Source: an uncultured Hyphomicrobiaceae bacterium
GTDB lineage: Bacteria > Pseudomonadota > Alphaproteobacteria > Rhizobiales > CAMYJA01
Assembly: GCA_947258705.1 (NCBI GenBank)
Contig: CAMYJA010000004.1
Location: 145,088 to 177,453, forward strand
Length of the DNA stretch: 32,366 nt
Direction of reading: 5' to 3'
Shown piece by piece: positions 6,481 through 15,262 of this stretch; position 1 is the first letter of the stretch; each line of letters opens with the position of its first letter. The translations under genes and the position numbers were made by a program. The notes beneath the pieces are model-generated. The model was not told the DNA's origin. It searched no databases and saw only the letters and a program-made list of their open reading frames with translations.

Positions 6481-8733
6481 ATGAGCAATCATTACGGTAT
6501 AGGGTCGGAAGAAGAGGCGGGTGCACCTGTTCTGTCTATCGAAAAAATTATTGCCATGGCACTTCGCCATTACGTTCTCATCGGGGCAATCATCGTTTCG
6601 ACAATCGCTCTCGGGATAGGATTCGCCTATTCCCTGCCGGCAAAATATCAGGCGACCACACGCGTTCTTATCGATTCCAGGCAGAAAAACATTGTCGATA
6701 TGGTCGATGTTTTGTCGGGGATAGAAAATAATACGCCGACTATCGAAAGTGAAGTCGAAATCATTAAGTCCCGCGGCATCGCCATTGATGTCATCAAGCA
6801 TATGGGCTTTCATAACGATCCCGTGTTTTCCTCCAAGCCGGGCTTTCTTGGAAGGAGTGCCGGAAAAATAAAGAGGGCGCTTCGCAGGCTGGCAGGTAAA
6901 AGCAATAACGGCCAGACAGACGATCATCCCGGTTTACAGGGCGGCCTGATCGACGCTTATTATGCGGGACTCGAGGTGAATAGGTTACGCAATACCTATC
7001 TGATCGAAATATCGTTCGAGGATCGGGATCCCAGGACAGCCGCCGATGTGGCAAATTCCATTGCCGACTTTTATCTCCGTCACCAGTTGGACGCCAAAAC
7101 GAAGGCCGCAGGACTTGCGACATCGTGGCTGCAAAGGGGAATCGACAAGCTCAAGAAGAAGGTCGTCGCCGGGGAGCGCCAGATCGAAGAATTTAAACTG
7201 CGGCATAAGATGGTCGATACGGAAGGCCATTTGTTGAGCGACAAGCAGATGGCCCGGGCCATGGAGCAAAAAGTTTTGGCGCAATCCAAAACCTTCGAAG
7301 CGCAGGCGAAGTATACGCAGATCAGACGTTTGATTGAGAATAACGGCTCAATGGAATCCGTCGCGGATGTACTGAAGAGTCCGTCAATCCGCTTGCTGAA
7401 GGATCAACTGGCCAGGGCGATGCAGAAAAGAGCCGAGCTGATGACGCGTTACGGGCCGCGTCATCCGGAGATGAGAAAAATCAGCGCCGAAATCGTCGAT
7501 ATACGGCGGCAGCTCGGACAGGAGGTCGACCGGATCGTCGCCAATTTGAAAAATCAATATGATGAAGCAACCGCCCGCGAGAACAGCCTCGCGCAAAACC
7601 TGGGAGGGCTGCAGGCGCAATCGGCGCTGACGCGGAAGGCATCGGTCAGGCTGCGTGAATTGCAGCGCGAGGTCAAGGCAAGCCGACTGGTTTACGAGAA
7701 GTTTCTCGAGCGGTATCAGCAGACGGTTGAGCAGCAAAAGATTCAATTGCCCGATGGCCGGATCGTCGAGGCCGCTCTGCCACCCGGCTCTCCGAGCTCT
7801 CCAAACAGAACGCGAATTGTCGCCATGGCCGGTGGCGGGGGTATTGTGCTCGCTCTTCTGATCGTCTTTCTTGTTGAATTTTCGAGGCCGGGAATGGGCG
7901 ATCCGGACGAATTAAAATCCCTGCTGAAAATCGCCAATGTGGCACCGATACCTTTAATCGAAGGGCCGGAGGCCGAGTATAAGCCAGGGCTGAATTTGAT
8001 GCGTCATGTTGTCGATGACGCCCAGTCGCAGTTCTCGGACTCCATCAGGCAGATCCGTTATATGCTGGATTCCGGTCAACATTCCGCCGGGTCGCGCGTT
8101 ATTACGGTGGCGTCGGCTCTGCCGGACGAGGGAAAATCAGTTGTTGCGTCCAACCTGGCTCATCACTTCGCGTCCGTGGGCGTTAAAACCGTACTGGTCG
8201 ATGGGGATCTTCGCGAGTATTCGCTGACACGGAGTTTAACGCCAGGCAGCGGGTACGGGATGTATGAATGCCTGCGTGACGACCAGCTTATCGATGCCGC
8301 AATCGTCATGGACCGCATGAGCGGGTTGTATTTTCTTCCAGCAAAGGGAGAGATGCCGCTGGAAGTGTCACCGGCGGATGTTTTGGGATCGGGGCGGATG
8401 CTGAGCGCAATGGACCGCCTGCGGGACTGTTTTGACATCGTGGTGGTCGATTGTCCGCCGGTAGGTCCGGTGATCGATTCCCAGATCCTGGCCGAACAGT
8501 CGGACCAGCTTGTTTTTGTCTGTCAATGGCGGGGGACGAACAAGGCTGTCGCCGCAAGGGCTTTTGACGAACTGCAGCCCGAGCACAGGAGATTTGCGGT
8601 CGCCGCATTCAATAAAATGGATCCGGGGGAGTTCGAAAACCGATATGGTTATGGCCGTCCGGCCATCGGTAAAACCGAGCCCGAGAGAATCAGTCTGGCG
8701 CATGTTTGTCGACATGGACAGACACCTGTCTGA
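6481..8733 (+). CDS. Wzc/ExoP-type polysaccharide co-polymerase with tyrosine autokinase domain
   Basis: This 750-aa inner-membrane protein sets polysaccharide chain length and couples synthesis to export. The N-terminal Wzz domain has TM1 near residues 30-52. A long periplasmic coiled coil follows (about 200-400), then a GNVR-like segment with the Pro-rich LPPGSPSSPNRTR before TM2 near 445-465. The cytoplasmic BY-kinase domain has Walker A ALPDEGKS (Lys552), Walker A' VLVDGD (Asp574, Asp576) and Walker B IVVVDCPP (Asp657). The C-terminal tyrosine cluster is poor: only Tyr722 and Tyr724, in NRYGYGR, are obvious. The tail ends in a basic, His-containing stretch. RxxR-like residues occur before the kinase domain (SIRQIRYML). 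It is co-transcribed with the lipoprotein and barrel genes. Activity is likely, but regulation by tail phosphorylation may be reduced. Confidence 0.9.
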   Translation: MSNHYGIGSEEEAGAPVLSIEKIIAMALRHYVLIGAIIVSTIALGIGFAYSLPAKYQATTRVLIDSRQKNIVDMVDVLSGIENNTPTIESEVEIIKSRGIAIDVIKHMGFHNDPVFSSKPGFLGRSAGKIKRALRRLAGKSNNGQTDDHPGLQGGLIDAYYAGLEVNRLRNTYLIEISFEDRDPRTAADVANSIADFYLRHQLDAKTKAAGLATSWLQRGIDKLKKKVVAGERQIEEFKLRHKMVDTEGHLLSDKQMARAMEQKVLAQSKTFEAQAKYTQIRRLIENNGSMESVADVLKSPSIRLLKDQLARAMQKRAELMTRYGPRHPEMRKISAEIVDIRRQLGQEVDRIVANLKNQYDEATARENSLAQNLGGLQAQSALTRKASVRLRELQREVKASRLVYEKFLERYQQTVEQQKIQLPDGRIVEAALPPGSPSSPNRTRIVAMAGGGGIVLALLIVFLVEFSRPGMGDPDELKSLLKIANVAPIPLIEGPEAEYKPGLNLMRHVVDDAQSQFSDSIRQIRYMLDSGQHSAGSRVITVASALPDEGKSVVASNLAHHFASVGVKTVLVDGDLREYSLTRSLTPGSGYGMYECLRDDQLIDAAIVMDRMSGLYFLPAKGEMPLEVSPADVLGSGRMLSAMDRLRDCFDIVVVDCPPVGPVIDSQILAEQSDQLVFVCQWRGTNKAVAARAFDELQPEHRRFAVAAFNKMDPGEFENRYGYGRPAIGKTEPERISLAHVCRHGQTPV

Positions 8734-8827
8734 CTGGGTGTTAACCGTTTGTCGGTGAATTTAAGCTAGTCTGAGGGGGCATAGAAAAAGCGTTTCGTAT
8801 TAAGCGTAGTCGTGCGTGGGAAAATTT

Positions 8828-10315
8828 ATGGGTATGGTATCGGGGATCGATACGGCGGTTTCTGCCGGATCGAAAACATCCGCGGGCGGGGGTGAGAAAG
8901 CCGTTCCGCGATGGTCGCGCAAGGTCGCAGTGGACCTTGTCGCCATTCTCGACGTGCTGGCCGTTCTCGTTTCAAGCTCCATCACCTCATATCTTCATGA
9001 AAGCCTCGGTCTGGTTGTCGAGGGGGGAGAATATTCCTCATTCCAGAGTGCTCTCATTGTTGCGGTCATTACACATTTCATGCTCGTCAGGGGCAAAATG
9101 TACGACACCGTTGCAATGGGACATTTCCCGTTGGACCCGGTTCGGATCTGTGCGGCTTTTCTGGTGGGTCTCCTGGTTCTGTGGAGTTTGTTCATCGCCT
9201 TCGGTATTTATGAAAACTACCCTTTAAGCTGGATTCCGATCTGGTTTCTAATTGGTTTTGCACTGCTCATATTCGAGCGCAGTTTCGTGCAGTGGTTTTT
9301 TACAACCCGTGTGCGCGAGGGATATTTCAGAGCCAATCTCGCGGTTTACGGCGGCGGTATCATATCGAAAAAACTTCACGACCATCTACTGAACGAAGTA
9401 GACGGCATACGGTTCTTGGGTGTGTTCGACGACCGACAAAACGATGAGCGGATCGACACATGCGGATTAAAATTATCCGGAGATTTGAACGATTTGATCC
9501 AAATGGGCCGCGATGGACTGGTCGATCAGATTATTATTGCGCTTCCCCAGTCGGCAGGTCTGCGCATAAATGAAATCGCCCGAAAACTTGAACAACTACC
9601 GGTTCATATCAACGTTTGCACCCATTTGGCTTCCGATGTCGTGGATTCGGCCCTCAGGGGAAAAGACCTGAGTGCGATCGGTCCGGTCGGATTGTTAAAG
9701 ATAAAACAAAAGCCGATCTCCGACTGGGGTCCCTTTCTCAAAAGAATGGAAGATTATTGTTTCGCCAGCGTGATGCTCGTCATGAGCCTTCCCCTGGCAG
9801 CATTGATTGCACTTGCCATAAAGGCGACGAGCAAGGGACCGGTGTTTTTTATTCAAAAACGGCACGGGCTCAATCATCAGGTGATCAATGTATTTAAATT
9901 CCGCACGATGCGCGTGATGGAAAATGGGCCTGAAGTCCGTCAGGTGGAGAAAAATGATTCACGCGTGACGAGCATCGGGAAATTCTTGAGACGCACAAGC
10001 CTTGATGAATTGCCGCAACTTATCAACATCCTGAAGGGCGAGATGTCACTCGTCGGGCCACGTCCGCACGCCTTGGCTCACAATGAAGAATATGGCGAAC
10101 GGCTTGAGCGATACTCCAATCGTCACCAGGTCAAGCCAGGCATAACAGGATGGGCCCAGGTCAACGGATTTAGGGGAGAAACCAAAGACCATGATCTGAT
10201 GAAATTGCGTGTGATGCACGATCTCCATTACATCACCAACTGGTCGTTCTGGTTCGATATGAAGATTATTCTGATGACGCCGATTTACGGGATGATCAAC
10301 AGGAACGCGTATTAG
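8828..10315 (+). CDS. Undecaprenyl-phosphate sugar-1-phosphate transferase (WcaJ/ExoY-like initiating enzyme)
   Basis: This polyisoprenyl-phosphate hexose-1-phosphate transferase should load the first sugar phosphate (glucose or galactose) onto undecaprenyl phosphate at the inner membrane. About four N-terminal membrane segments lead to a CoA-binding-like Rossmann domain (VYGGGIISKKLHDHL). A further membrane hairpin precedes the C-terminal Bac_transf catalytic domain, which shows GPVFFIQKRHG, VFKFRTMR, RTSLDELPQLINILKGEMS, LVGPRPH and KPGITGWAQVNGFRGET. The ATG at 8828 is preferred because GGGA lies 7 bases upstream; the GTG at 8816 is an alternative without a clear ribosome-binding site. The 94-bp spacer before it suggests either readthrough from the autokinase or a weak promoter. 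Its product is the lipid carrier for the glycosyltransferases downstream. Confidence 0.9.
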   Translation: MGMVSGIDTAVSAGSKTSAGGGEKAVPRWSRKVAVDLVAILDVLAVLVSSSITSYLHESLGLVVEGGEYSSFQSALIVAVITHFMLVRGKMYDTVAMGHFPLDPVRICAAFLVGLLVLWSLFIAFGIYENYPLSWIPIWFLIGFALLIFERSFVQWFFTTRVREGYFRANLAVYGGGIISKKLHDHLLNEVDGIRFLGVFDDRQNDERIDTCGLKLSGDLNDLIQMGRDGLVDQIIIALPQSAGLRINEIARKLEQLPVHINVCTHLASDVVDSALRGKDLSAIGPVGLLKIKQKPISDWGPFLKRMEDYCFASVMLVMSLPLAALIALAIKATSKGPVFFIQKRHGLNHQVINVFKFRTMRVMENGPEVRQVEKNDSRVTSIGKFLRRTSLDELPQLINILKGEMSLVGPRPHALAHNEEYGERLERYSNRHQVKPGITGWAQVNGFRGETKDHDLMKLRVMHDLHYITNWSFWFDMKIILMTPIYGMINRNAY

Positions 10316-10370
10316 CGGCAAAACGCGTATCAGTGGGAACGGGAAAGACGGAATTCATGGGTAGGGTGCG

Positions 10371-11261
10371 ATGAAGGGTATCATATTGGCCGGGGGTTCG
10401 GGTACGCGGTTGCACCCGCTCACGATCGCAGTCAGCAAGCAATTAATGCCGATTTACGACAAGCCGATGATTTATTATCCGCTTTCGGTGCTGATGCTTG
10501 CTGGCATTCGCGATATTCTGATCATTACGACGCCTGACGACAATCAATCGTTCATACGATTACTTGGAGACGGCTCGAAATGGGGGATAAATATTACCTA
10601 TGCCGTGCAGCCAAAACCGGAGGGGCTAGCCCAGGCTTTTCTAATCGGCCGGGAATTTATCGATGGCGCGCGCACGGCACTTGTCCTTGGCGACAATATT
10701 TTTTACGGGCATGGACTTGTTGATTTGTTGCACTCGGCCGTTGCCCGGGAAACAGGCGCGACCGTGTTCGGTTATCAGGTGAGCGAGCCGCAGAGCTACG
10801 GCGTCGTGGGTTTTGACGAGAACGGCCGGGTAAGCTCGATCGAAGAGAAGCCAGATCATCCCAAATCCAATTATGCGGTTACCGGACTATATTTTTACGA
10901 CGAGCGGGTGTGCGATCTGGCCCAAGAGGTCAGGCCTTCGGCGCGCGGCGAGCTTGAAATTACGGCTTTGAACGAGATTTATCGCAAGCAGGGAGACTTG
11001 AATGTCGAACTTCTTGGGCGTGGATTTGCGTGGCTCGATACGGGCACATTTTCCTCCCTTATTCAGGCGTCTCAATATGTCCAGACCATTGAAGAACGTC
11101 AGGGGATGAAAATCGGCTGCCCCGAGGAAGTAGCTTTCAGATCGGGTTTCATCGGCGTGGATGAGTTGCTGGCCCTGGCGCAACCGCTGAAGAAAAGCGG
11201 TTATGGAGAATATCTGCAAAATATTGCCGAAAGCCATCCGGCAGGCGAGGGACCGTGTTGA
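10371..11261 (+). CDS. rmlA: Glucose-1-phosphate thymidylyltransferase
   Basis: This cytoplasmic enzyme makes dTDP-glucose from glucose-1-phosphate and dTTP, the entry step to dTDP-rhamnose and related deoxysugars. The 296-aa length is standard. The nucleotide-binding signature [11 protein letters not shown] is at residues 8-18, followed by [17 protein letters not shown], the metal-binding [11 protein letters not shown] (Asp108), [18 protein letters not shown] and the distal [15 protein letters not shown] precedes the ATG. rmlB, rmlC and rmlD are absent from this window, so the pathway must be completed by genes elsewhere, or dTDP-glucose may be used for another sugar. It overlaps the start of the next gene, implying co-translation. 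Confidence 0.95.
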   Translation: MKGIILAGGSGTRLHPLTIAVSKQLMPIYDKPMIYYPLSVLMLAGIRDILIITTPDDNQSFIRLLGDGSKWGINITYAVQPKPEGLAQAFLIGREFIDGARTALVLGDNIFYGHGLVDLLHSAVARETGATVFGYQVSEPQSYGVVGFDENGRVSSIEEKPDHPKSNYAVTGLYFYDERVCDLAQEVRPSARGELEITALNEIYRKQGDLNVELLGRGFAWLDTGTFSSLIQASQYVQTIEERQGMKIGCPEEVAFRSGFIGVDELLALAQPLKKSGYGEYLQNIAESHPAGEGPC

Positions 11262-12655
11262 GGGACATCAAGAACGCGCCGATACCGGTTGCGCTTTGCG
11301 TGCTCGGATATCTGGGGCCGCAAGAGCTGTCGCTGTTTCTGGGCGACATACGCTTGCCGGTTCACCGCGTCGTTCTTTTGATCATGTTCTGCGTGGCGGC
11401 ATATGTATTTGTAACCAGGCGTCCGATCAGGCTTCAAGTTTTCGACTACGCCTTTCTCGGTTTCAATCTATGGACGGTTATGGCTTATGTCACGCATATG
11501 GGCGCAGGACCGGGCATCGAATATGGCGGTTCTCTGGCGCTCGAGAGTTTCGGGAGCTACATGATTGCGCGGATATTCATTCGCGACGAGAAAAGCTTTC
11601 GCGGCGCGCTATCGTTCATATTTCTGGCGGTTGTGATCGCCGGCGCGGCTGCATTGCCCGAGGCAATATGGGGGTCGCATTTCATTCACGAAACCTTGCA
11701 CAAAATGACCGGATATTATCACCCGGTCGGATACGAGACGCGGCTGGGGCTGACGCGGGCCTATTCGTTTTTTGATCATCCGATACATTTGGGCACGTTT
11801 TGCGCCAGCATATTTGCACTTATCTGGTATTCCGAAAGACGGCGGGGACGGAAATTGATCAAATCCGGCATTGTTGCCGGATCGACTTTCTTGGGCCTGT
11901 CCTCCGCACCCCTCCTGTGCCTAGGATTGCAAGGCGGCCTGATCGGCTGGGACAGGATTACAACGGGGATGAAAAGCCGGGCTTTTCTTACATTATCAGC
12001 CCTTGTAGCCGGCTATGCAGTTTTATCAATGCTGGCGTCCCGCAGTCCCATTCAAATCCTTGCAACGGGTCTCACGCTTGATCCGTGGACCGGATATTAC
12101 AGGGTCATGATCTGGACCTATGGATTGGAGAATGTGGCAAACAACCCTTTTCTCGGCATAGGCCTGAGCGACTGGGACCGTCCGTACTGGATGCATTCGT
12201 CCACCGTCGATGCGTTTTGGCTGGTCATTGCCATGACCACCGGGCTGCCCGCCGTTTTCCTTCTTCTCACCGCCATCCTTTCCATGGCCTGGCAGGTGCA
12301 TCGTCCACGATTTGGACCGTTGGATGCAGCGACGCGCAAGCTGCGGCTTGCCTGGACTTTTGCAATTATCGCTCTGGCGCTTGCAGGATGCACGGTTCAC
12401 TACTGGAACGTCATTTATGCCTATTTCTTCTTTGTCTGCGGCATGGCGGGCTGGATGGCGGACGGATTTCTGATAAAACGGGCGGCGCTCGTCATGCAGG
12501 CTACGCATGAGAACGATACCAAGGATGCGAATGGCGCGGCCAGGCGATATGGCGATGTCGTGGATGGCCGGACCGGCCGGCGTGGTGGAGATCAGAGACC
12601 GCTCCCGGTACCGTCCCCAAGGCCGGTCTATGCGTTTCCAAATTCTTACGGCTAA
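11255..12655 (+). CDS. Wzy-like O-antigen polymerase/ligase family membrane protein
   Basis: This 466-aa polytopic inner-membrane protein has about ten hydrophobic segments. It contains the loop pattern of the Wzy_C/O-antigen ligase family: [19 protein letters not shown] followed by [11 protein letters not shown], where the RxxIW...NPFLGIG motif is diagnostic. An earlier [10 protein letters not shown] segment is also typical. The likely role is block polymerisation of lipid-linked repeat units at the periplasmic face. Ligase activity is the alternative, and sequence alone does not separate the two. The start is GTG 11255 (GAGGG just upstream), overlapping the rmlA stop by 7 bases; TTG 11258 is also possible. 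The C-terminal 45 residues are hydrophilic and of unknown role. Confidence 0.82.
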   Translation: MLRDIKNAPIPVALCVLGYLGPQELSLFLGDIRLPVHRVVLLIMFCVAAYVFVTRRPIRLQVFDYAFLGFNLWTVMAYVTHMGAGPGIEYGGSLALESFGSYMIARIFIRDEKSFRGALSFIFLAVVIAGAAALPEAIWGSHFIHETLHKMTGYYHPVGYETRLGLTRAYSFFDHPIHLGTFCASIFALIWYSERRRGRKLIKSGIVAGSTFLGLSSAPLLCLGLQGGLIGWDRITTGMKSRAFLTLSALVAGYAVLSMLASRSPIQILATGLTLDPWTGYYRVMIWTYGLENVANNPFLGIGLSDWDRPYWMHSSTVDAFWLVIAMTTGLPAVFLLLTAILSMAWQVHRPRFGPLDAATRKLRLAWTFAIIALALAGCTVHYWNVIYAYFFFVCGMAGWMADGFLIKRAALVMQATHENDTKDANGAARRYGDVVDGRTGRRGGDQRPLPVPSPRPVYAFPNSYG

Positions 12656-12696
12656 TAGATTAGAGCTCTCGGCGATCCGCCTTTGATGATCGGCCA

Positions 12697-12719
12697 CGAA
12701 CCGCCGTCAGGCGGTTTCG
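12697..12719. terminator. Hairpin at the end of convergent genes
   Basis: AACCGCC-GTCA-GGCGGTT is a perfect 7-bp stem, extended by CG/CG across a one-base bulge. It overlaps the stop codon of the minus-strand glycosyltransferase and lies 41 bp after the Wzy-like gene. It probably serves as a terminator for one or both converging genes. There is no strong T-run. Confidence 0.45.
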
Positions 12720-13963
12720 CTGCACTCATCCAGTTCGATATATTTTATCCTGCCGTTTTTCGCGCTCTTCCGGGGCGAAAATCCCACCTCGATTTCCTCG
12801 ATGCGAAGCTCCAGAGCGTGGGCCTTTGCGTCCCAGCTTTCCCTGCATACGGACGCGCGGGCCGCTTCAGGAGCCGGCGGCCACAACAGACAATCAGCGA
12901 TGGCATTGGCGAACTCGTCGGGCCCGTCCGCAACGCGGACCAGGTGCCGGTAGGGTGCGAGCGCCGGAAAATCCGTCGTGACAACCGGACGTCCGGTCGA
13001 GAGATATTCCTTGAGCTTGATGGGATTGCAGGCCTTGATCCATTCGGATTTGTTCCACGGCATGATCAGCGTGTCACAGGCGGCCATATAGCGGGCGATC
13101 TGATCATATGGCTTTTGTCCGAGAAGATGGACGTTGGCAAGCGTGCACCAGTTTTCCTCAAGGGAGCAATTGCCCACCAGCACAAACTGGCAATGGGGGA
13201 GCCGTTTTGCCGTGGCGAGCAAGAGTTCGGGATCAAAGGTGTGATAGTCAATGCCGCCGGTGAAGCCGACAATCGGACCTTCAATATGGCTCATGTCGGG
13301 GGGCGGGGACGCATCCAGGTCTCCCGCGCGTACGAAATGTTCATAGTCAACGCCGTGGGTAAGCAGACAGGCCCGGTTAACCTCCCCTTCCTCCTCGCGC
13401 ATGAGGTCCTCATTGCAATAGACGACGAGGTCCGCTGAAGATTTCAAATATGCAATGGCATCCGCAACGGAATTATCGGTTATCTCGGGAAAGGCTTCGA
13501 AGCGATCGGTGCGCTGGAGGATCGTGGCGACGGGAGAAAGCCCGTCAACAAGGTGAGCGCCAGCAGGACAATGCATCCATAACAGGGGATTGCGAATACC
13601 GGCGCGTCGCGCGGCAAGGCGTATCTGCGGGGCGAGAGTGGTTTGGGAGATAAGGCGACCATATTTTCCCGGAACGCTCAGGGGAGAATAAACCCAGAAA
13701 TTATTTTCCACATTGACCAGGCCGCGCTTGAAGCTTTTCAGCTTTCGCGCGATGCGTTTCAGAAAGAGGGCTTTGTCCTTGAGAGACGGCATGCGGACGG
13801 CCAATGAGTTGACAAACAGGACCGGCTTCTCTTCAGCCAGGCGCCGCATGATCTGGAAATCGAAATGTCCGCGATTGTGGTACCACCAATCCTCGCCGCC
13901 AATGCAGATTATGCCATCATAAACGCATGTTTTTTCGCGCGGTGCGCGTGCTGATTTTTTCAT
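12707..13963 (-). CDS. GT-B glycosyltransferase (family 1/4-like)
   Basis: This cytoplasmic glycosyltransferase of about 418 aa probably adds a sugar to the lipid-linked repeat unit. The N-terminal half has a Rossmann-like layout (GIICIGGEDWWYHNRGHFDF, LWMHCPAGAHLV). The C-terminal half has GPIVGFTGGIDYHTFDPELL, CQFVLVGNC, VHLLGQKPYDQI and the donor-binding stretch CNPIKLKEYLSTGRPVVTTD, which carries the conserved Glu of GT-B retaining enzymes. The ATG at 13963 is preferred because GTGGGA lies about 5 bases upstream; an in-frame ATG at 13993 lacks a ribosome-binding site. It is on the opposite strand to its neighbours and divergent from the next glycosyltransferase. Donor and linkage are unknown. 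Confidence 0.85.
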   Translation of the reverse strand: MKKSARAPREKTCVYDGIICIGGEDWWYHNRGHFDFQIMRRLAEEKPVLFVNSLAVRMPSLKDKALFLKRIARKLKSFKRGLVNVENNFWVYSPLSVPGKYGRLISQTTLAPQIRLAARRAGIRNPLLWMHCPAGAHLVDGLSPVATILQRTDRFEAFPEITDNSVADAIAYLKSSADLVVYCNEDLMREEEGEVNRACLLTHGVDYEHFVRAGDLDASPPPDMSHIEGPIVGFTGGIDYHTFDPELLLATAKRLPHCQFVLVGNCSLEENWCTLANVHLLGQKPYDQIARYMAACDTLIMPWNKSEWIKACNPIKLKEYLSTGRPVVTTDFPALAPYRHLVRVADGPDEFANAIADCLLWPPAPEAARASVCRESWDAKAHALELRIEEIEVGFSPRKSAKNGRIKYIELDECSETA

Positions 13964-14075
13964 TAATTCCCACTTCACCCGATCTTTATTCATTACCGGT
14001 ATAACCGGTGACAGAAGCTTTATTCTGCATGTATCGGGTTAAGCTTCGATTGCGTTTGTCACGGGCACGGAAAGA

Positions 14076-14096
14076 AATCCCGCATAGTTCGGGATT
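14076..14096. repeat. Inverted repeat AATCCCG-N7-CGGGATT
   Basis: A perfect 7-bp inverted repeat with a 7-base spacer lies in the divergent region between two glycosyltransferase genes, just before the CtrA-type box. Its right arm belongs to the 12-mer GTTCGGGATTGG, which recurs at 15249-15260. It could be an operator or an RNA hairpin. Confidence 0.4.
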
Positions 14097-14098
14097 GG

Positions 14099-14114
14099 TT
14101 AACGAAGTCTTAAC
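14099..14114 (+). promoter_or_regulatory. CtrA-type binding site
   Basis: TTAA-CGAAGTC-TTAAC is a perfect match to the alphaproteobacterial CtrA consensus TTAA-N7-TTAAC. It overlaps a possible -35 element (14110-14115) whose CATAAT -10 (14134-14139) lies 18 bp away, where an activating CtrA site usually sits. The start codon of the downstream glycosyltransferase follows at 14168. Binding is not demonstrated; short motifs occur by chance. Confidence 0.45.
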
Positions 14115-14167
14115 CGGTTCAGCAGGATCATCGCATAATGAGCCGATAGGGGAGAATTATCGAGATC

Positions 14168-15208
14168 ATGGGCACGGCATCGCGCACAAGCGCTCCAACA
14201 GTGAAACTGACCATTCTCGTGGTCAGCTATAATACCCGAGACATGACGATTGCCTGTCTCGATTCGATCAGGCGTGAAACCCGACTGAAAGATTTTGAAG
14301 TGATCGTCGTCGATAACGCCTCAAGAGACGGCTCCGTGGCTGCAATCGAAAAACACGCGCCTGATGTACGTCTTCTGGCCCTTGATGACAATCTGGGTTT
14401 TGCCCGGGCAAACAATCTCGGCGCCATGCATGCAAGTGGAGAATATTTGCTCCTTCTCAATCCCGACACGGTTGTGTTGGATGGCGCCATCGACAAGCTC
14501 GTTTCCTTTGCCGAGGAGAACCCGGATTTCGGCATCTGGGGCGGCCGGACACACTTCGCTGACGGTCGTTTAAATCCGAGTTCCTGCTGGCGGAAAATGT
14601 CGCTATGGAGCCTTTTCTGTTCAGCTTCAGGGCTTTCGGTACTCATGCCCCGGAGCAGCCTGTTCAACCATGAGGCTTATGGCGGCTGGAAACGCGACAA
14701 TTGTTCCGAAGTCGATATTGTGTCGGGTTGCTTTTTACTTATACGGGCTCAGCTCTGGCGCACGCTCACGGGCTTCGACGCCCTTTTTTACATGTATGGA
14801 GAAGAGGCGGACCTGTGTTTGCGCGCCAAAAAACTTGGTGCGCGCCCGCATATCACACCCGATGCCCGGATCATTCATCATGGCGGGGCATCCGAGCGGT
14901 CGCGGGCGGGCAAGCTGGTGAAGCTTCTGGCGGCGAAAATGACCCTTGTCAGGCGTCATTTCCATCCATTGACAAGGCATGCGGGAATTTTTCTCCTCTG
15001 CCTGTGGCCATTGTCCCGAAATATCGCGTTTTACGTCACGGGACTGCTCACGCGCCATTCCTCACTGACGGAACGGAGCGAGAGATGGCGTGAGGTCTGG
15101 CGCGCTAGAGCGGCCTGGATCAGGGGGTACGGCTCGGTTGGAGACGGATTGAGCGCGCCAATCGTGGGACATGCGGCGATTATGGCGGAAAGCTCAACCG
15201 CCCGTTAA
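14168..15208 (+). CDS. Family 2 glycosyltransferase (rhamnosyltransferase-like)
   Basis: This 346-aa GT-A glycosyltransferase resembles WbbL-type rhamnosyltransferases. The N-terminal strand KLTILVVSYNTRDMTIACL is followed by VIVVDNASRDGS, LLALDDNLGFARANNLG and YLLLLNPDTVVLDGAID, where NPD replaces a classical DXD. FYMYGEEADLCLRAKKLG is the typical acceptor-side motif of this subfamily. A C-terminal hydrophobic stretch (FLLCLWPLSRNIAFYV) probably anchors it to the inner membrane. GGGGAG lies 13 bases upstream of the ATG, rather far; CGAG is closer. The rhamnosyl assignment fits rmlA in the same locus but is an inference. It is possibly under CtrA control. Confidence 0.88.
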   Translation: MGTASRTSAPTVKLTILVVSYNTRDMTIACLDSIRRETRLKDFEVIVVDNASRDGSVAAIEKHAPDVRLLALDDNLGFARANNLGAMHASGEYLLLLNPDTVVLDGAIDKLVSFAEENPDFGIWGGRTHFADGRLNPSSCWRKMSLWSLFCSASGLSVLMPRSSLFNHEAYGGWKRDNCSEVDIVSGCFLLIRAQLWRTLTGFDALFYMYGEEADLCLRAKKLGARPHITPDARIIHHGGASERSRAGKLVKLLAAKMTLVRRHFHPLTRHAGIFLLCLWPLSRNIAFYVTGLLTRHSSLTERSERWREVWRARAAWIRGYGSVGDGLSAPIVGHAAIMAESSTAR

Positions 15209-15225
15209 TCTTACTCTGATAGATT

Positions 15226-15257
15226 ATCCCGACAATAAAAATAAAATTGTTCGGGAT
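15226..15257 (+). repeat. Inverted repeat covering a ribosome-binding site
   Basis: ATCCCGACAAT (15226-15236) pairs with ATTGTTCGGGAT (15246-15257), an 11-bp stem with one bulged T and an A-rich loop. The right arm contains the GGGA that serves as Shine-Dalgarno for the ATG at 15263, so the hairpin could limit translation of the following glycosyltransferase. The motif is related to the repeat at 14076-14096. Confidence 0.5.
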
Positions 15258-15262
15258 TGGGT

